Assembly: GCF_009812035.1 (NCBI RefSeq)
Contig: NZ_VZIZ01000014.1
Span: 1-64,000, forward strand
Reading direction: 5' to 3'
DNA length: 64,000 nt
Origin: Psychrobacter nivimaris
GTDB lineage: Bacteria; Pseudomonadota; Gammaproteobacteria; Pseudomonadales; Moraxellaceae
The translations under genes and the position numbers were made by a program. Of this stretch, positions 34,397-43,949 are shown one piece after another. The notes under the pieces are model-generated. The model was given only the letters and a program-made list of their open reading frames with translations, had not been told where the DNA came from and did not search any database. Numbering within the stretch: the stretch's first letter is position 1; every line of letters begins with the position of its first letter.

Positions 34397-36007
34397 TTAC
34401 GTGACTTTGTACCAGTCAAGTTTGCGAGTCATCACCATCACGCAGGCAAGTATCACAAAGCAGAATATCGCACCCAGTAATAGATTGAGATCTTCTGTAC
34501 TTAAAATACCGAAAAACGCAGCGTATAGCCCAGCAAGCGTCGTGGTAAAGATTACTGCCCGTTTGAAGCCTCCAAATACATAATAGCTATACCAGCCAAT
34601 AAGCCCGACACAAGCACTGGCTGCCACCATATAGGCTTGCCAAAATGCGATTTGTTCTGCAAGTGGTAGTAATAAGACATAAAAGACAAATAGTGCGCAG
34701 CCGACGAGCAGATACTGAATAGGATGGATGCGACTTGATTTGAGCACTTCAAATAAAAAGAAAGTGCCAAACGATACCAACATTAATAACAAGGTGTACT
34801 TCATGGTTCGTTCAGTTTGTAGATAGACATCGTTAGGGCTCGCAAAACTAACGCCAAAGCTGTTTAGCAGAACACTTTGATTACTACCAACTACTGCTGC
34901 ACTGTCTGTCGTCAGACCTCTTGAGGACTCAAACGAATCAGGGTTGTAAGACTGGCTATCGGTATTGAGCGTTGATTCACTTATGATTGTACATTGATGG
35001 TTAGGCGCGCTGAAACATTGAGAGAGGTACTGATTATTGGCGACAGTTAGATACTGATTTTGCCAACTGGCATCGAATCCTTTATTCATAATGTTCTTAG
35101 TGTTTGGTAATGCTTTACCGATAAAGTTTGGTGTCTGCCAGTCACTGTGCATAGACAGAGTAAAGTTCTGCCCAGTTGGGACAGTCGTCACACTACTAAT
35201 GCCAGCTAACGGCAAGTCGATCACAATATTGAGCGCTTGATTGTCTCTAGGATTAGATAACTTGCTACTCACCTCTGATTTATTTAGATCTGTATTTATT
35301 GAGCCTGTGGTAGCCAAGCTATCTTTATTCTGCTGGCTAGTAGGATTGATTAATTGATCCAATACATCTTTAGGAATATCTACTTCGACATAGGTTAAGT
35401 TCTCTATTATTGGTATCTGCGGATAGTTTGCTGCAATTGATTTATGATTGATTGTGACAGTAGGCAGGGTAGCGACACCGCGTAAGTCAGACACGGGAAT
35501 GATCAATTTTGCCTTGTTCCAGTGGGTAATGGTTTTGGCTAGCTGTGTCTTATCTGTATCATTGTCGATTGTATTGCCAATCTGATCTAAATTTTCTAAA
35601 GTCTCTGCGAACGTATAACTCTGATCGAATGTCAGCTGACCATCATAGCTAGTAGCGCTATAGATACCGCGTTTATAGGTGTCTGTGTTTACTTTTAAGT
35701 TCTGCGCTGCTTGCGTCTGAGAGGCAAAAATCGTCTCAATTTTCGAGTATGACGGTTCACATTTGCTCTTTATATTTGGTGTATCAGATGCATCTGATTG
35801 ACAGGCCGGTGTGACTGTCGTAGGGATGGCGATAAATGGATTAATGACTTCTTGTGGATTGACATGCTGCTGGGTGATTTCTTTTATCACTGATTCTGCG
35901 TAGTATTGCCTCTCGTATATGATGTCGCTAATCATAGTGAGACCAATCGAAAAAACGATACAAAGTCCTATAATGATGGATAACTTAGTCAATAATGTTT
36001 TTTGCAT
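34397..36007 (-). CDS. creD: CreD-family inner-membrane protein
   Basis: CreD is an inner-membrane protein of the CreBC regulon linked to envelope stress and beta-lactam response in other gammaproteobacteria; its activity is unknown. The 536 residues (longer than E. coli's 450) have an N-terminal helix (LSIIIGLCIVFSIGLTMIS), a large periplasmic domain with GIYSATSYDGQLTFDQSY, then a C-terminal bundle of helices (TLLLMLVSFGTFFLFEVLKS onward). The periplasmic part has Ser/Asn/Thr-rich inserts. AGGAGG lies 7 nt before the ATG. No creB or creC lies beside it. Confidence 0.9.
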   Translation of the reverse strand: MQKTLLTKLSIIIGLCIVFSIGLTMISDIIYERQYYAESVIKEITQQHVNPQEVINPFIAIPTTVTPACQSDASDTPNIKSKCEPSYSKIETIFASQTQAAQNLKVNTDTYKRGIYSATSYDGQLTFDQSYTFAETLENLDQIGNTIDNDTDKTQLAKTITHWNKAKLIIPVSDLRGVATLPTVTINHKSIAANYPQIPIIENLTYVEVDIPKDVLDQLINPTSQQNKDSLATTGSINTDLNKSEVSSKLSNPRDNQALNIVIDLPLAGISSVTTVPTGQNFTLSMHSDWQTPNFIGKALPNTKNIMNKGFDASWQNQYLTVANNQYLSQCFSAPNHQCTIISESTLNTDSQSYNPDSFESSRGLTTDSAAVVGSNQSVLLNSFGVSFASPNDVYLQTERTMKYTLLLMLVSFGTFFLFEVLKSSRIHPIQYLLVGCALFVFYVLLLPLAEQIAFWQAYMVAASACVGLIGWYSYYVFGGFKRAVIFTTTLAGLYAAFFGILSTEDLNLLLGAIFCFVILACVMVMTRKLDWYKVT

Positions 36008-36176
36008 GTTGTCGCCTCCTAAGTGCCTTTAATCCACAGCTGCCGAAATAGCAGACCGTGGTTTTAAAAGACATCATAGAGAGGGCATAACGAGAAGATG
36101 TGCAGGAAATATGGAATAACTGTGAAAGGGCGAAAGTTGATATTTTCGGATAATTATTTTTCGATTATTCATGTGC

Positions 36177-36701
36177 TTAATGCTTTTTCGTGTCGCCAAC
36201 GACTTTATCCATAATAGCGAATAACAAGCCAGACAATACAAAGGTCATATGAATAATAACCTTCCACATGAGTTTGTCGGCATCAAGTTCACTCATTCCA
36301 CTAGAAATATCCATAAAGGATTTCAAAAGGTCAATCGCCGAGATAGCGACGATCGCTCCGATGACTTTGAGCTTTAGGCCAGAAAAGTCAACTTTGCCCA
36401 TCCAGCTAGGACGATCATCATGAGTGCCAGTATCGATTTTTGAGACAAAAATCTCATAGCCACTGAATATAATGATAAGCAGTAAACTAGCAACCAGAGA
36501 GATATCAACCAATACCAATATATCTACAATCACACTGGCTTCAGAGGCCGTCAGAATGTCAGCAAACATGTTCCATAGTTTTTGGACAAACTTAATAAAT
36601 AATAAAATAATGCCTAACACCAGCCCTAGATAAAAAGGTGCCAGTATCCAGCGGCTATTAAATATGGTTTTTTCTAAATAAAGCTCAAACTTCTTTAGCA
36701 T
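36177..36701 (-). CDS. UPF0114 (YqhA-type) membrane protein
   Basis: Inner-membrane protein of unknown function with four predicted helices. The 174 residues show the family's FELYLEKTIFNSRWILAPFY start, the VDISLVASLLLIIIFSGYE helix, and SWMGKVDFSGLKLKVIGAIV before the last helices. Family length is about 160-180. It lies between creD and the nadR-like gene on the same strand, with spacers of 95 and 169 nt. Confidence 0.85.
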   Translation of the reverse strand: MLKKFELYLEKTIFNSRWILAPFYLGLVLGIILLFIKFVQKLWNMFADILTASEASVIVDILVLVDISLVASLLLIIIFSGYEIFVSKIDTGTHDDRPSWMGKVDFSGLKLKVIGAIVAISAIDLLKSFMDISSGMSELDADKLMWKVIIHMTFVLSGLLFAIMDKVVGDTKKH

Positions 36702-36796
36702 GGGTATCTCTTAGGTTTTAAAGACAAGAAAGTCTTAAAGACGAAAAATTTGTAAGACATAAATATGGGTAAGCTTGTAGATATAGCTATTTAGCT

Positions 36797-37405
36797 TTAG
36801 TCAGGCAATATGTTGTCTATATTAGCGAGCTTCGCTACTACTTGCTGGACGCGTTCTTTTCTATTGCCACTAATACGCTGAAATGATTTCTGATGCTTGC
36901 TTAATTGACTGGCGAAGTAGTCGCTTATCTCATCGCGTTGGTGTGGACTGTCTCTCAGGTCATCGGCGACCCATGGCGTATCAACATCAGTCAATAATAT
37001 TAAGTCATAGTGATGCGCCAATGCTGTTTGCTCAAGGGCCGTAGGGCAGTCGCCATAATACCAATAAGAATAAACCATCAGCTCAAACAAACTGGTATCA
37101 CAAAACAAATAATGACTGGCATTATTCGTCTGAGCGACCTGTTTGGCTAAGGTATTCTCTAGTGTAATCTGCCCCTGTGCGATAGGGAGTAGATCTTCCC
37201 ACGTACAAGTCAGCTGCTCATCATCCCACTTTGCCTGTAAGTAGGTGCGCATATATTCTGACACCCAAGGAGTATCAAAATGCTCGGCCAAATCACGACA
37301 TAAGGTCGTCTTACCCGTACTTTCTGCCCCTAAAACCGCGACGTTGATGACAGATTTAGGCGTATGCTGCTCGAGGTTGTACACGGTAGCGTCGTTGCCA
37401 TTCAT
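36797..37405 (-). CDS. NadR-like ribosylnicotinamide kinase/ATPase
   Basis: Predicted P-loop kinase that phosphorylates nicotinamide riboside to NMN after uptake, matching the C-terminal kinase part of NadR (AAA_28-type). The 202 residues have Walker A GAESTGKTTLC and FCDTSLFELMVYSYWYYGD; it lacks both the DNA-binding and the adenylyltransferase domains of full NadR. The start codon lies 50 nt inside pnuC; a GTG at 37384 would reduce the overlap to 29 nt. Its pairing with pnuC strongly supports a role in nicotinamide riboside salvage. Confidence 0.85.
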   Translation of the reverse strand: MNGNDATVYNLEQHTPKSVINVAVLGAESTGKTTLCRDLAEHFDTPWVSEYMRTYLQAKWDDEQLTCTWEDLLPIAQGQITLENTLAKQVAQTNNASHYLFCDTSLFELMVYSYWYYGDCPTALEQTALAHHYDLILLTDVDTPWVADDLRDSPHQRDEISDYFASQLSKHQKSFQRISGNRKERVQQVVAKLANIDNILPD

Positions 37406-38066
37406 AGTATGCCCAGATTGCGATAAGAGTAAAGACTACATATTGTAGCGCGGTAAAAGTAAAACCTTTATAGAAGTATAGCGGTACTGATATCGCATCA
37501 GCGATGATCCAGAGTGTCCAATGCTCGATTTTACGTCGTGCCATGAGCCACATTGCCATCAAAAATAAAGCCGTAGTGAGCATGTCAGTATAATCGACCC
37601 AAGTAAATAGATGGATTCCAAGTACTGCACCATCGAAACTAAAGCCATTATTAATCACTGGACGGAAATAATAAACCAATCCTACAAAAGCTATCGTTCC
37701 TGCTGCCAAAGCAGAGAGGATCGGGATGTCACCTGCATGCAGATGCTCAATACGGACATTATTAGCGTCTGCTTGCTTATGCTCAGCAGACTGGTTTTTC
37801 TTGTTCTTTGACCAGTTAATCCAGCCATACAGGCTCATCACGGTATAGTAAGCATTGATGAACATATCGCCAAACAGTTGCCATTTCCACAGTAGGTACA
37901 CAAATATAGCAGTACTGACCAGACCGATAGGGAAAACTAGGATATTGGTTTTGCTGGCGAGTAAGACACTTGCTACGCCGAAGACAACAGCAATCAATTC
38001 AAGAATGATGAATATCGTAGAGTAGTCAGCGTATTGACCAAATAACCAGTTGAGAAGTTCTGCCAT
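37356..38066 (-). CDS. pnuC: PnuC nicotinamide riboside transporter
   Basis: Inner-membrane facilitator for nicotinamide riboside. The 236 residues have about seven helices and the PnuC signatures NILVFPIGLVSTAIFVYLLW, YGWINW and WWII-type C-terminal helices (HWTLWIIADAISVPLYFYKG). The ATG at 38066 is preferred to the one at 38072 because TTAGGA then sits 6 nt upstream. The 3' end overlaps the kinase gene by 50 nt, a strong sign of co-expression. Confidence 0.92.
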   Translation of the reverse strand: MAELLNWLFGQYADYSTIFIILELIAVVFGVASVLLASKTNILVFPIGLVSTAIFVYLLWKWQLFGDMFINAYYTVMSLYGWINWSKNKKNQSAEHKQADANNVRIEHLHAGDIPILSALAAGTIAFVGLVYYFRPVINNGFSFDGAVLGIHLFTWVDYTDMLTTALFLMAMWLMARRKIEHWTLWIIADAISVPLYFYKGFTFTALQYVVFTLIAIWAYYEWQRRYRVQPRAAYA

Positions 38067-38361
38067 TAGCATTCCTAAGTATGAGCGCGTATCGATGTTC
38101 TGAATAATTAAGATAGTTCGACGAATAATACAGAATAAATGATGCCAATTATAACGTAGCTATCCAAAAAGGACGGCAGTCTTTGCTAATTTATGGCAAG
38201 AAACAGATTATTTGTAACAAAGTATTAGAAAAATTATAATATTCAGGCATAATAAACACACTGATTTTAAGTTTACAGTTATTCACTGAATTTGAATGGC
38301 TATTATTTTTCCACTTTTATGCTTATTCCAAGCACCACAGTAGTAGACAAGGAAGCTTATC

Positions 38362-39507
38362 ATGACGACTTGTATCACAGGCACTGGTCTTTATATCCCA
38401 CCTTACAGCATTAGTAACGAAGAGCTAGTTGAGTCATTTAACCAGTATGTTGAAAACTATAATACCGAACATGCTGAAGAGATAGCTGCAGAGACAGTGA
38501 CGGCACTAGAGCCTTCTTCAGCTGCTTTCATCGAAAAAGTATCTGGCATTAAATCACGTTATGTGATGGAAAAAGAAGGTATCTTAAATACTGAAATCAT
38601 GGCGCCAGTTATTCCTTACCGTAACTTGGGCGAAGAGCTGTCGGTAATGGCCGAAATGGGTGCAGCAGCACTGAGAGACGCTTTGGCTGATGCTGGACTT
38701 GAGGCCAACGACTTAGATGGTATCATCCTTGCTTGCTCAAACTTCCAACGTACTTATCCTGCGGTTGCCATCGAAATCCAAAACGAAATTGGTATGATTG
38801 GCGGCTTTGCTTATGATATGAACGTTGCGTGTAGTGCGGCGACGTTTGGTCTGTCACAAGCACATGGTTCTATCATCTCTGGTTTGGCCAAGCGTATTGC
38901 TGTGGTCAACGTTGAGATTACCTCAGCGCATCTAAACTGGCGCAACCGTGACAGCCACTTTATCTTCGGTGATGTAGCGACTGCTTCTATCGTTGAAGAA
39001 TTAGATACGCCAAAAGGTTATGAGATTCTAAACTCTAAGCTATTTACTCAGTTTTCGACCAACATTAAAAACGAATATGGCTTTATGGATCGCTCAGAGT
39101 ATCTAGCAGCACAGACTGAAATGTATCCAGATATCAAAGCACCGGTCACTGACAAGCTGTTTTTGCAAAACGGTCGTAAAGTATTCCGTGAAGTCTGTCC
39201 GAAAGTGTCAGAGATTATCACTGAGCACTTGCAAGAAAACGACATCCCAACATCTGATGTTAAGATGATGTGGTTGCATCAAGCCAATGCCAATATGTTG
39301 GATTTGATTCTACGTACCGTGGTTGGTAAAGATGCCGATAAATCGATTGCTCCGAGTGTTATTGCTGAATTTGCCAATACTAGCTCAGCGAGTCCTATGA
39401 TTGTATTCCATCGCCACAAAGATGACTTAGTATCAGGCGATCTGGGCGTTATTTGCTCATTTGGTGCAGGTTACTCTATTGGATCGGTCTTAGTTCGCAA
39501 GGTCTAA
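38362..39507 (+). CDS. Beta-ketoacyl-ACP synthase III of the PA3286/FabY-like long type
   Basis: Condensing enzyme of fatty-acid synthesis. The 381 residues are longer than FabH (about 317) and resemble the group that condenses medium-chain acyl-CoA with malonyl-ACP (beta-ketodecanoyl-ACP synthase), which diverts beta-oxidation products back to synthesis. The thiolase-fold triad is present: Cys157 ([10 protein letters not shown]), His306 ([11 protein letters not shown]) and Asn339 (FANTSSAS). AAGGAAG lies before the ATG. The substrate assignment is inferred from length and similarity only. A palindromic terminator follows. Confidence 0.85.
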   Translation: MTTCITGTGLYIPPYSISNEELVESFNQYVENYNTEHAEEIAAETVTALEPSSAAFIEKVSGIKSRYVMEKEGILNTEIMAPVIPYRNLGEELSVMAEMGAAALRDALADAGLEANDLDGIILACSNFQRTYPAVAIEIQNEIGMIGGFAYDMNVACSAATFGLSQAHGSIISGLAKRIAVVNVEITSAHLNWRNRDSHFIFGDVATASIVEELDTPKGYEILNSKLFTQFSTNIKNEYGFMDRSEYLAAQTEMYPDIKAPVTDKLFLQNGRKVFREVCPKVSEIITEHLQENDIPTSDVKMMWLHQANANMLDLILRTVVGKDADKSIAPSVIAEFANTSSASPMIVFHRHKDDLVSGDLGVICSFGAGYSIGSVLVRKV

Positions 39508-39529
39508 TACTTTGACTACTTGTTTTGAT

Positions 39530-39563
39530 AAAAATAGCTAAGAATATTCTTAGCTATTTTTTT
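39530..39563. terminator. Palindromic terminator after KAS III
   Basis: A perfect 32-bp palindrome (39530-39545 / 39546-39561) begins with AAAAATAGCTAAG and ends with its complement, followed by more T. Confidence 0.88.
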
Positions 39564-39674
39564 GTCTGTTGTTTTTGCTATTGAAATTAAGCTGTGACAT
39601 CTAAATATAAACAGAGATGTTGGAGAAGATAACATCGAGATTACCGACAATATCAACAAGAATGATTAGAGGTT

Positions 39675-39703
39675 TTAATTTACCCCAAAAAATTTGCTAT
39701 AAT
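39675..39703 (+). promoter_or_regulatory. Extended -10 promoter of prfA
   Basis: TGCTATAAT (39695-39703) is a perfect extended -10. The -35 region (TTAATT at 39675-39680, 17-bp spacer) is weak, as expected with an extended -10. The prfA start lies about 38 bp downstream. Confidence 0.6.
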
Positions 39704-39741
39704 CACGGGCTTATTCCTCTTATCTAATTAAAAGTCCTTTT

Positions 39742-40833
39742 ATGAAAGAATCCTTACGCCTGCGTTTAGACCAGATGGTAGACCGTTATGAAGAGGTCAC
39801 CGCTTTATTATCAGATCCTAGTGTCATTAGTGATAATAATAAGTTCCGTGAATTGTCTGTTGAGCACAGCGACTTGATGGAGATCACGACGCTGTGGCAA
39901 AACTACGTGGGTGCAGAAACGGATCAGGCTGATGCAGAAGCGATGCTAGCCGATGCAACAGATCCTGACATGAAAGAGATGATGATCGATGAGATTGAGA
40001 GTGCGCGTGATACCATCGTAGAGATGGAAGAAGCGCTTAATCTGATGATGCTACCAAAAGATCCTAACGATAAAGTACCAGCATTTTTAGAGATTCGTGC
40101 AGGGACAGGTGGCGATGAAGCAGCGATTTTCTCTGGTGACTTGTTCCGTATGTACCAAAAATACGCGCAGAGCCAAGGCTGGACACTAGAAGTGCTCTCT
40201 GCAAATGAAGGTGAGCATGGCGGTTATAAAGAAATCATCACTCGTGTATCTGGCAATAGTGTATATGGTCGTCTAAAGTTTGAATCAGGCGCTCACCGCG
40301 TACAGCGTGTCCCTGAAACCGAGAGCCAAGGTCGTGTGCATACGTCAGCTTGTACGGTTGCGGTCATGCCGGAAGTTGAGATTGATGATACCGTCGATAT
40401 CAATCCTGCTGATATCAAAATGGATACTTTCCGCTCAAGCGGCGCTGGTGGTCAGCACGTGAACACGACTGACTCTGCCGTACGTTTGACACACATTCCG
40501 ACAGGTACCGTGGTAGAGTGTCAGCAAGAGCGTAGCCAACACAAAAACCGTGCGCATGCTATGAAAATGCTGGTCTCTAAAATTCAACAAGCCAAAGTGC
40601 AAGCACAGGTCGATGTGGCGGATTCTATACGTCGTGACTTGGTCGGTAGTGGCGATCGCTCAGAGCGTATCCGTACCTATAATTTTCCACAAGGTCGTAT
40701 GACCGATCACCGTATCAACCTTACCTTATACAAGCTTGATTCCATTATGGAAGGCGATTTGGATGAGATTCTTGATGCACTACTGCGTGAGCATCAGGCT
40801 GATTTGATGGCCAGTATCGGTGGCAATGACTAG
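39742..40833 (+). CDS. prfA: Peptide chain release factor 1
   Basis: Recognises UAA and UAG in the ribosomal A site and triggers release of the nascent peptide. The 363 residues match RF1: the codon-reading PxT motif is PET at 191-193, which separates RF1 from the SPF motif of RF2, and the catalytic GGQ is at 236-238 ([12 protein letters not shown]). No clear ribosome site stands before the ATG. The methyltransferase gene prmC, which often follows prfA, is absent; lysS is next, 130 nt downstream. Confidence 0.96.
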   Translation: MKESLRLRLDQMVDRYEEVTALLSDPSVISDNNKFRELSVEHSDLMEITTLWQNYVGAETDQADAEAMLADATDPDMKEMMIDEIESARDTIVEMEEALNLMMLPKDPNDKVPAFLEIRAGTGGDEAAIFSGDLFRMYQKYAQSQGWTLEVLSANEGEHGGYKEIITRVSGNSVYGRLKFESGAHRVQRVPETESQGRVHTSACTVAVMPEVEIDDTVDINPADIKMDTFRSSGAGGQHVNTTDSAVRLTHIPTGTVVECQQERSQHKNRAHAMKMLVSKIQQAKVQAQVDVADSIRRDLVGSGDRSERIRTYNFPQGRMTDHRINLTLYKLDSIMEGDLDEILDALLREHQADLMASIGGND

Positions 40834-40963
40834 TAGCTAGTCTTTAAGAGTACCAGTAGTTTTATCGTTTTTATCACCATGTCTGTTCTTATAATAATAA
40901 GTATTGATTTAATTTTTCTGTTTTCGTTTATCCATTTAATTACCTAAAAATATTGAGAGTGTT

Positions 40964-42502
40964 ATGTCAAAGCACAATAATCAGAACCAAGATCAAACCC
41001 CAGTCGTAGAAGATGCTAACGAGCTAATCGCACAACTGCAAGCCAAGCTAGATGATATCAGTGCTTCAGGTAAACAGCCGTATCCTAATACGTTCAAACG
41101 CACTGATTATGCGCAAGACTTACAGACGGCTTTTGATGGTGTCTCAAAGCAGGAAATTGAAGAAAAAGCAGCAAATGGTGAAAAAACACAGGTCAACGTG
41201 GCAGGTCGAGTCATGCTCAACCGTGGTTCGTTTATCGTGATCCAAGATATGACAGGCCGTATTCAGTTATATGTAGCACGTAAAGAGCTTGATGAGGAAA
41301 CGCGTGCGAGCATTAAATCACTAGATTTGGGTGACATCGTTGGTGTATCAGGCTATATCGGTCGCTCAGGTAAAGGCGATTTGTATGTGCATATTGAAGA
41401 AATTACGCTACTGACCAAATCACTACGTCCAATGCCAAACAAGTTCCATGGCTTGGCTGATGTCGAGGCGCGCTATCGTAATCGTCATCTTGATTTGATG
41501 ACCAATGAGACGACTCGCAATACCTTTATGGTTCGTAGTCAGATCGTTAGTGGTATTCGTCAATTTATGCTCAATGAGCGTTTTATGGAAGTCGAAACGC
41601 CAATGATGCATCCGATACCAGGCGGTGCAGTAGCCCGTCCGTTTGAGACGCATCATAATGCATTAGACATGCCTTTATATCTACGTATCGCGCCTGAGCT
41701 TTATCTTAAGCGTCTGGTTGTTGGTGGTTTTGAGCGAGTATTTGAGATTAACCGTAGCTTCCGTAATGAAGGGGTTTCAACCCGTCATAACCCTGAATTT
41801 ACCATGATTGAGTTCTATCAAGCCTACGCTGATTATCATGACTTGATGGATTTGACTGAGCGTCTGTTTAATCAGTTAGCAATAGATGTGCTAGGCACAA
41901 CAGAGCTGACTTATCAAGAAGAAGCCATTAGCCTAAAAGCACCATTTGCTCGTCTGTCAATGTCTGATGCGATTGCAAAATATGCTGAAAACTTTGACAT
42001 GACACGTATCAATGATCGTGAATACCTAGCAGAATATGCATCTACGACACTTAAGCAGCAAGTCAAAGATGTGTTTGGTGTGGGTAAACTACAGACGATT
42101 ATCTTTGAAGAAACGGCTGAGCATCAATTACGTCAGCCAACGTTCATTACTGAGTACCCAGCTGAGACTTCACCTCTAGCGCGCCGTAGTGATGACAATC
42201 CTGAGATTACCGATCGCTTTGAGCTGTTCGTTGGTGGTCGTGAGTTGGCCAATGGCTTCAGTGAGCTTAATGACCCAGCAGACCAAGCCGAGCGTTTCCG
42301 TGGTCAAGTTGCTGAAAAAGATGCGGGCGATGATGAAGCTATGCATTTCGATGAAGAGTATATCGAAGCATTGTCTTATGGTTTGCCACCGACAGCCGGT
42401 GAGGGTATTGGTATTGACCGTCTAGTAATGCTATTTACCGACTCTGCTAGTATCCGTGATGTGATCTTGTTCCCGCATATGCGCCGCAAACAAGACAGCT
42501 AA
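40964..42502 (+). CDS. lysS: Lysyl-tRNA synthetase (class II)
   Basis: Charges tRNA-Lys with lysine in the cytoplasm. The 512 residues have an OB-fold anticodon-binding domain (about 70-170; [20 protein letters not shown]) and the class II catalytic core with motif 1 ([20 protein letters not shown]), motif 2 ([20 protein letters not shown]) and motif 3 ([11 protein letters not shown]). AGAG lies upstream of the ATG. A terminator-like hairpin follows. Confidence 0.97.
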   Translation: MSKHNNQNQDQTPVVEDANELIAQLQAKLDDISASGKQPYPNTFKRTDYAQDLQTAFDGVSKQEIEEKAANGEKTQVNVAGRVMLNRGSFIVIQDMTGRIQLYVARKELDEETRASIKSLDLGDIVGVSGYIGRSGKGDLYVHIEEITLLTKSLRPMPNKFHGLADVEARYRNRHLDLMTNETTRNTFMVRSQIVSGIRQFMLNERFMEVETPMMHPIPGGAVARPFETHHNALDMPLYLRIAPELYLKRLVVGGFERVFEINRSFRNEGVSTRHNPEFTMIEFYQAYADYHDLMDLTERLFNQLAIDVLGTTELTYQEEAISLKAPFARLSMSDAIAKYAENFDMTRINDREYLAEYASTTLKQQVKDVFGVGKLQTIIFEETAEHQLRQPTFITEYPAETSPLARRSDDNPEITDRFELFVGGRELANGFSELNDPADQAERFRGQVAEKDAGDDEAMHFDEEYIEALSYGLPPTAGEGIGIDRLVMLFTDSASIRDVILFPHMRRKQDS

Positions 42503-42547
42503 GGTGGGTTTGCTTGCTGTAAATCCAAACTGATACTTAACTCAGCA

Positions 42548-42593
42548 TAAAAAGCTTTTGCTCATTTTCACAGAATGGGTATAAGCTTTTTTG
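42548..42593 (+). terminator. Terminator after lysS
   Basis: AAAAAGCTT pairs with AAGCTTTTTT across an imperfect inner stem (TGCTCATT with AATGGGTA), followed by TTG. Confidence 0.7.
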
Positions 42594-42617
42594 TGAAATA
42601 TCGTTTATAGAGGTATT

Positions 42618-43880
42618 ATGGATATTCAGCAAGCATCACATGCGCCATGGCAAAAAATGATTCAGCAATGTTTTTTATCATTGTATGAGTTGCCTGATGA
42701 CAAAATCACTGACTCTGATCATTTTCAGGGTTATGATTTTGTTTTTGAGTTTTCCGGCGCTACTATTTATTTGCTCGTCAATACGGTTTTGATGCAGGCA
42801 AATAAGCAAGAAGTAGATAATGCTAAAGTTCGTGAATGGAGAAAAGAAGTTGTTAACCAACTTATCAAACGCCACGCTCAGATTTATCAAAAAAACGATA
42901 GCCTAATTGTAGATAGAATTGCCGCGACAACTGATAAAGCAGTTTATTTTATTGGCTTAACGTCATTGTCTATTAATCATCAAGACAATCAGTCGGGCCA
43001 TTCATCTTATGCAGTTGGCTACGAATATGGCAGTCGGTTTTTTGCAGAAGACTGTGTTTTAGACTTAGATGATGAGCAGAGTATCCTACAAGTCTTTAGT
43101 CATCAAAACTTCGTTGATATCCTTAATCAGTTGGTTACGCCAAGTGATTTAACAACCTTTTTGAATTTCCATCGTCGTCAACTATCTAGCTTTGCATCAT
43201 TTCAAAACGAATCGACATTGCTTAAACAATTTCTACAATCACCGAACTTTCACCAAAGAGCGATTAGGGTACAAGAACAGCTAATTGATAGTGAGTTAAT
43301 TGAGCAAGTTGAATTACGCTTACTTAAAGCAGTAGAGCCGAATCAGACTGTGTTTGCCGATGCTCTAATGGCTGAGATGCAAAAAAATACTGGAATGTGG
43401 TTCAAGCTATTCAACAGTGTGCTTGAGCGTTATCATGAAGCAGGTACACCTTTACCAAATGAACAGGTTGATATTTTGGTAGATGAGTCAATGTATACCT
43501 ATGCGTGTCTAGTAGAAAAAATCTTAGCTTATAGAACCATGGATCAAGACTCGCGCTGGAATGGATATATCCGTCATGAGCATTCTTATCATGTATTTGG
43601 ACGCCATTATCTCATGGTGTTTTATGCGCAAGACGATAGCAGTTCGCTAAGCGCAGAGAATGTTAGGCTCTCTTATAAAGATTTATTGTCAGATACCAAT
43701 GTCCAGTTACAAGAGCCTGTAATGGATGATTTATTTTTACTGGGTGTAGAGTTTAGGCCGTGCGAAGACAGCGTAAATACTGAGGTTTATCTAGATATAT
43801 TTCATCAAGCAGGCTCATTGATTGATGAAAGTACTCAGCGCTTATATGACCGGCTGGCCCAACTTCAAGCTCAGTTATAA
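42618..43880 (+). CDS. Unknown conserved-looking protein between lysS and dnaX
   Basis: Not recognised. The 420 residues are soluble, acidic and mostly helical by composition, with no signal peptide, membrane helix or nucleotide-binding motif. Segments such as DHFQGYDFVFEFSGATIYL, GSRFFAEDCVLDLDDE and RHEHSYHVFGRHYLMVFYAQ give an alternating strand/helix pattern. GAGG stands 5 nt before the ATG. It is 57 nt upstream of the dnaX frame, in the same direction, after the lysS terminator, so it probably shares a transcript with dnaX. Confidence 0.75.
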   Translation: MDIQQASHAPWQKMIQQCFLSLYELPDDKITDSDHFQGYDFVFEFSGATIYLLVNTVLMQANKQEVDNAKVREWRKEVVNQLIKRHAQIYQKNDSLIVDRIAATTDKAVYFIGLTSLSINHQDNQSGHSSYAVGYEYGSRFFAEDCVLDLDDEQSILQVFSHQNFVDILNQLVTPSDLTTFLNFHRRQLSSFASFQNESTLLKQFLQSPNFHQRAIRVQEQLIDSELIEQVELRLLKAVEPNQTVFADALMAEMQKNTGMWFKLFNSVLERYHEAGTPLPNEQVDILVDESMYTYACLVEKILAYRTMDQDSRWNGYIRHEHSYHVFGRHYLMVFYAQDDSSSLSAENVRLSYKDLLSDTNVQLQEPVMDDLFLLGVEFRPCEDSVNTEVYLDIFHQAGSLIDESTQRLYDRLAQLQAQL

Positions 43881-43949
43881 CCAAAACATAGTATGATTCA
43901 TTAGCCCGACGCTTCATTTATATTTGTATTATTTACATTGGCATTTCTT

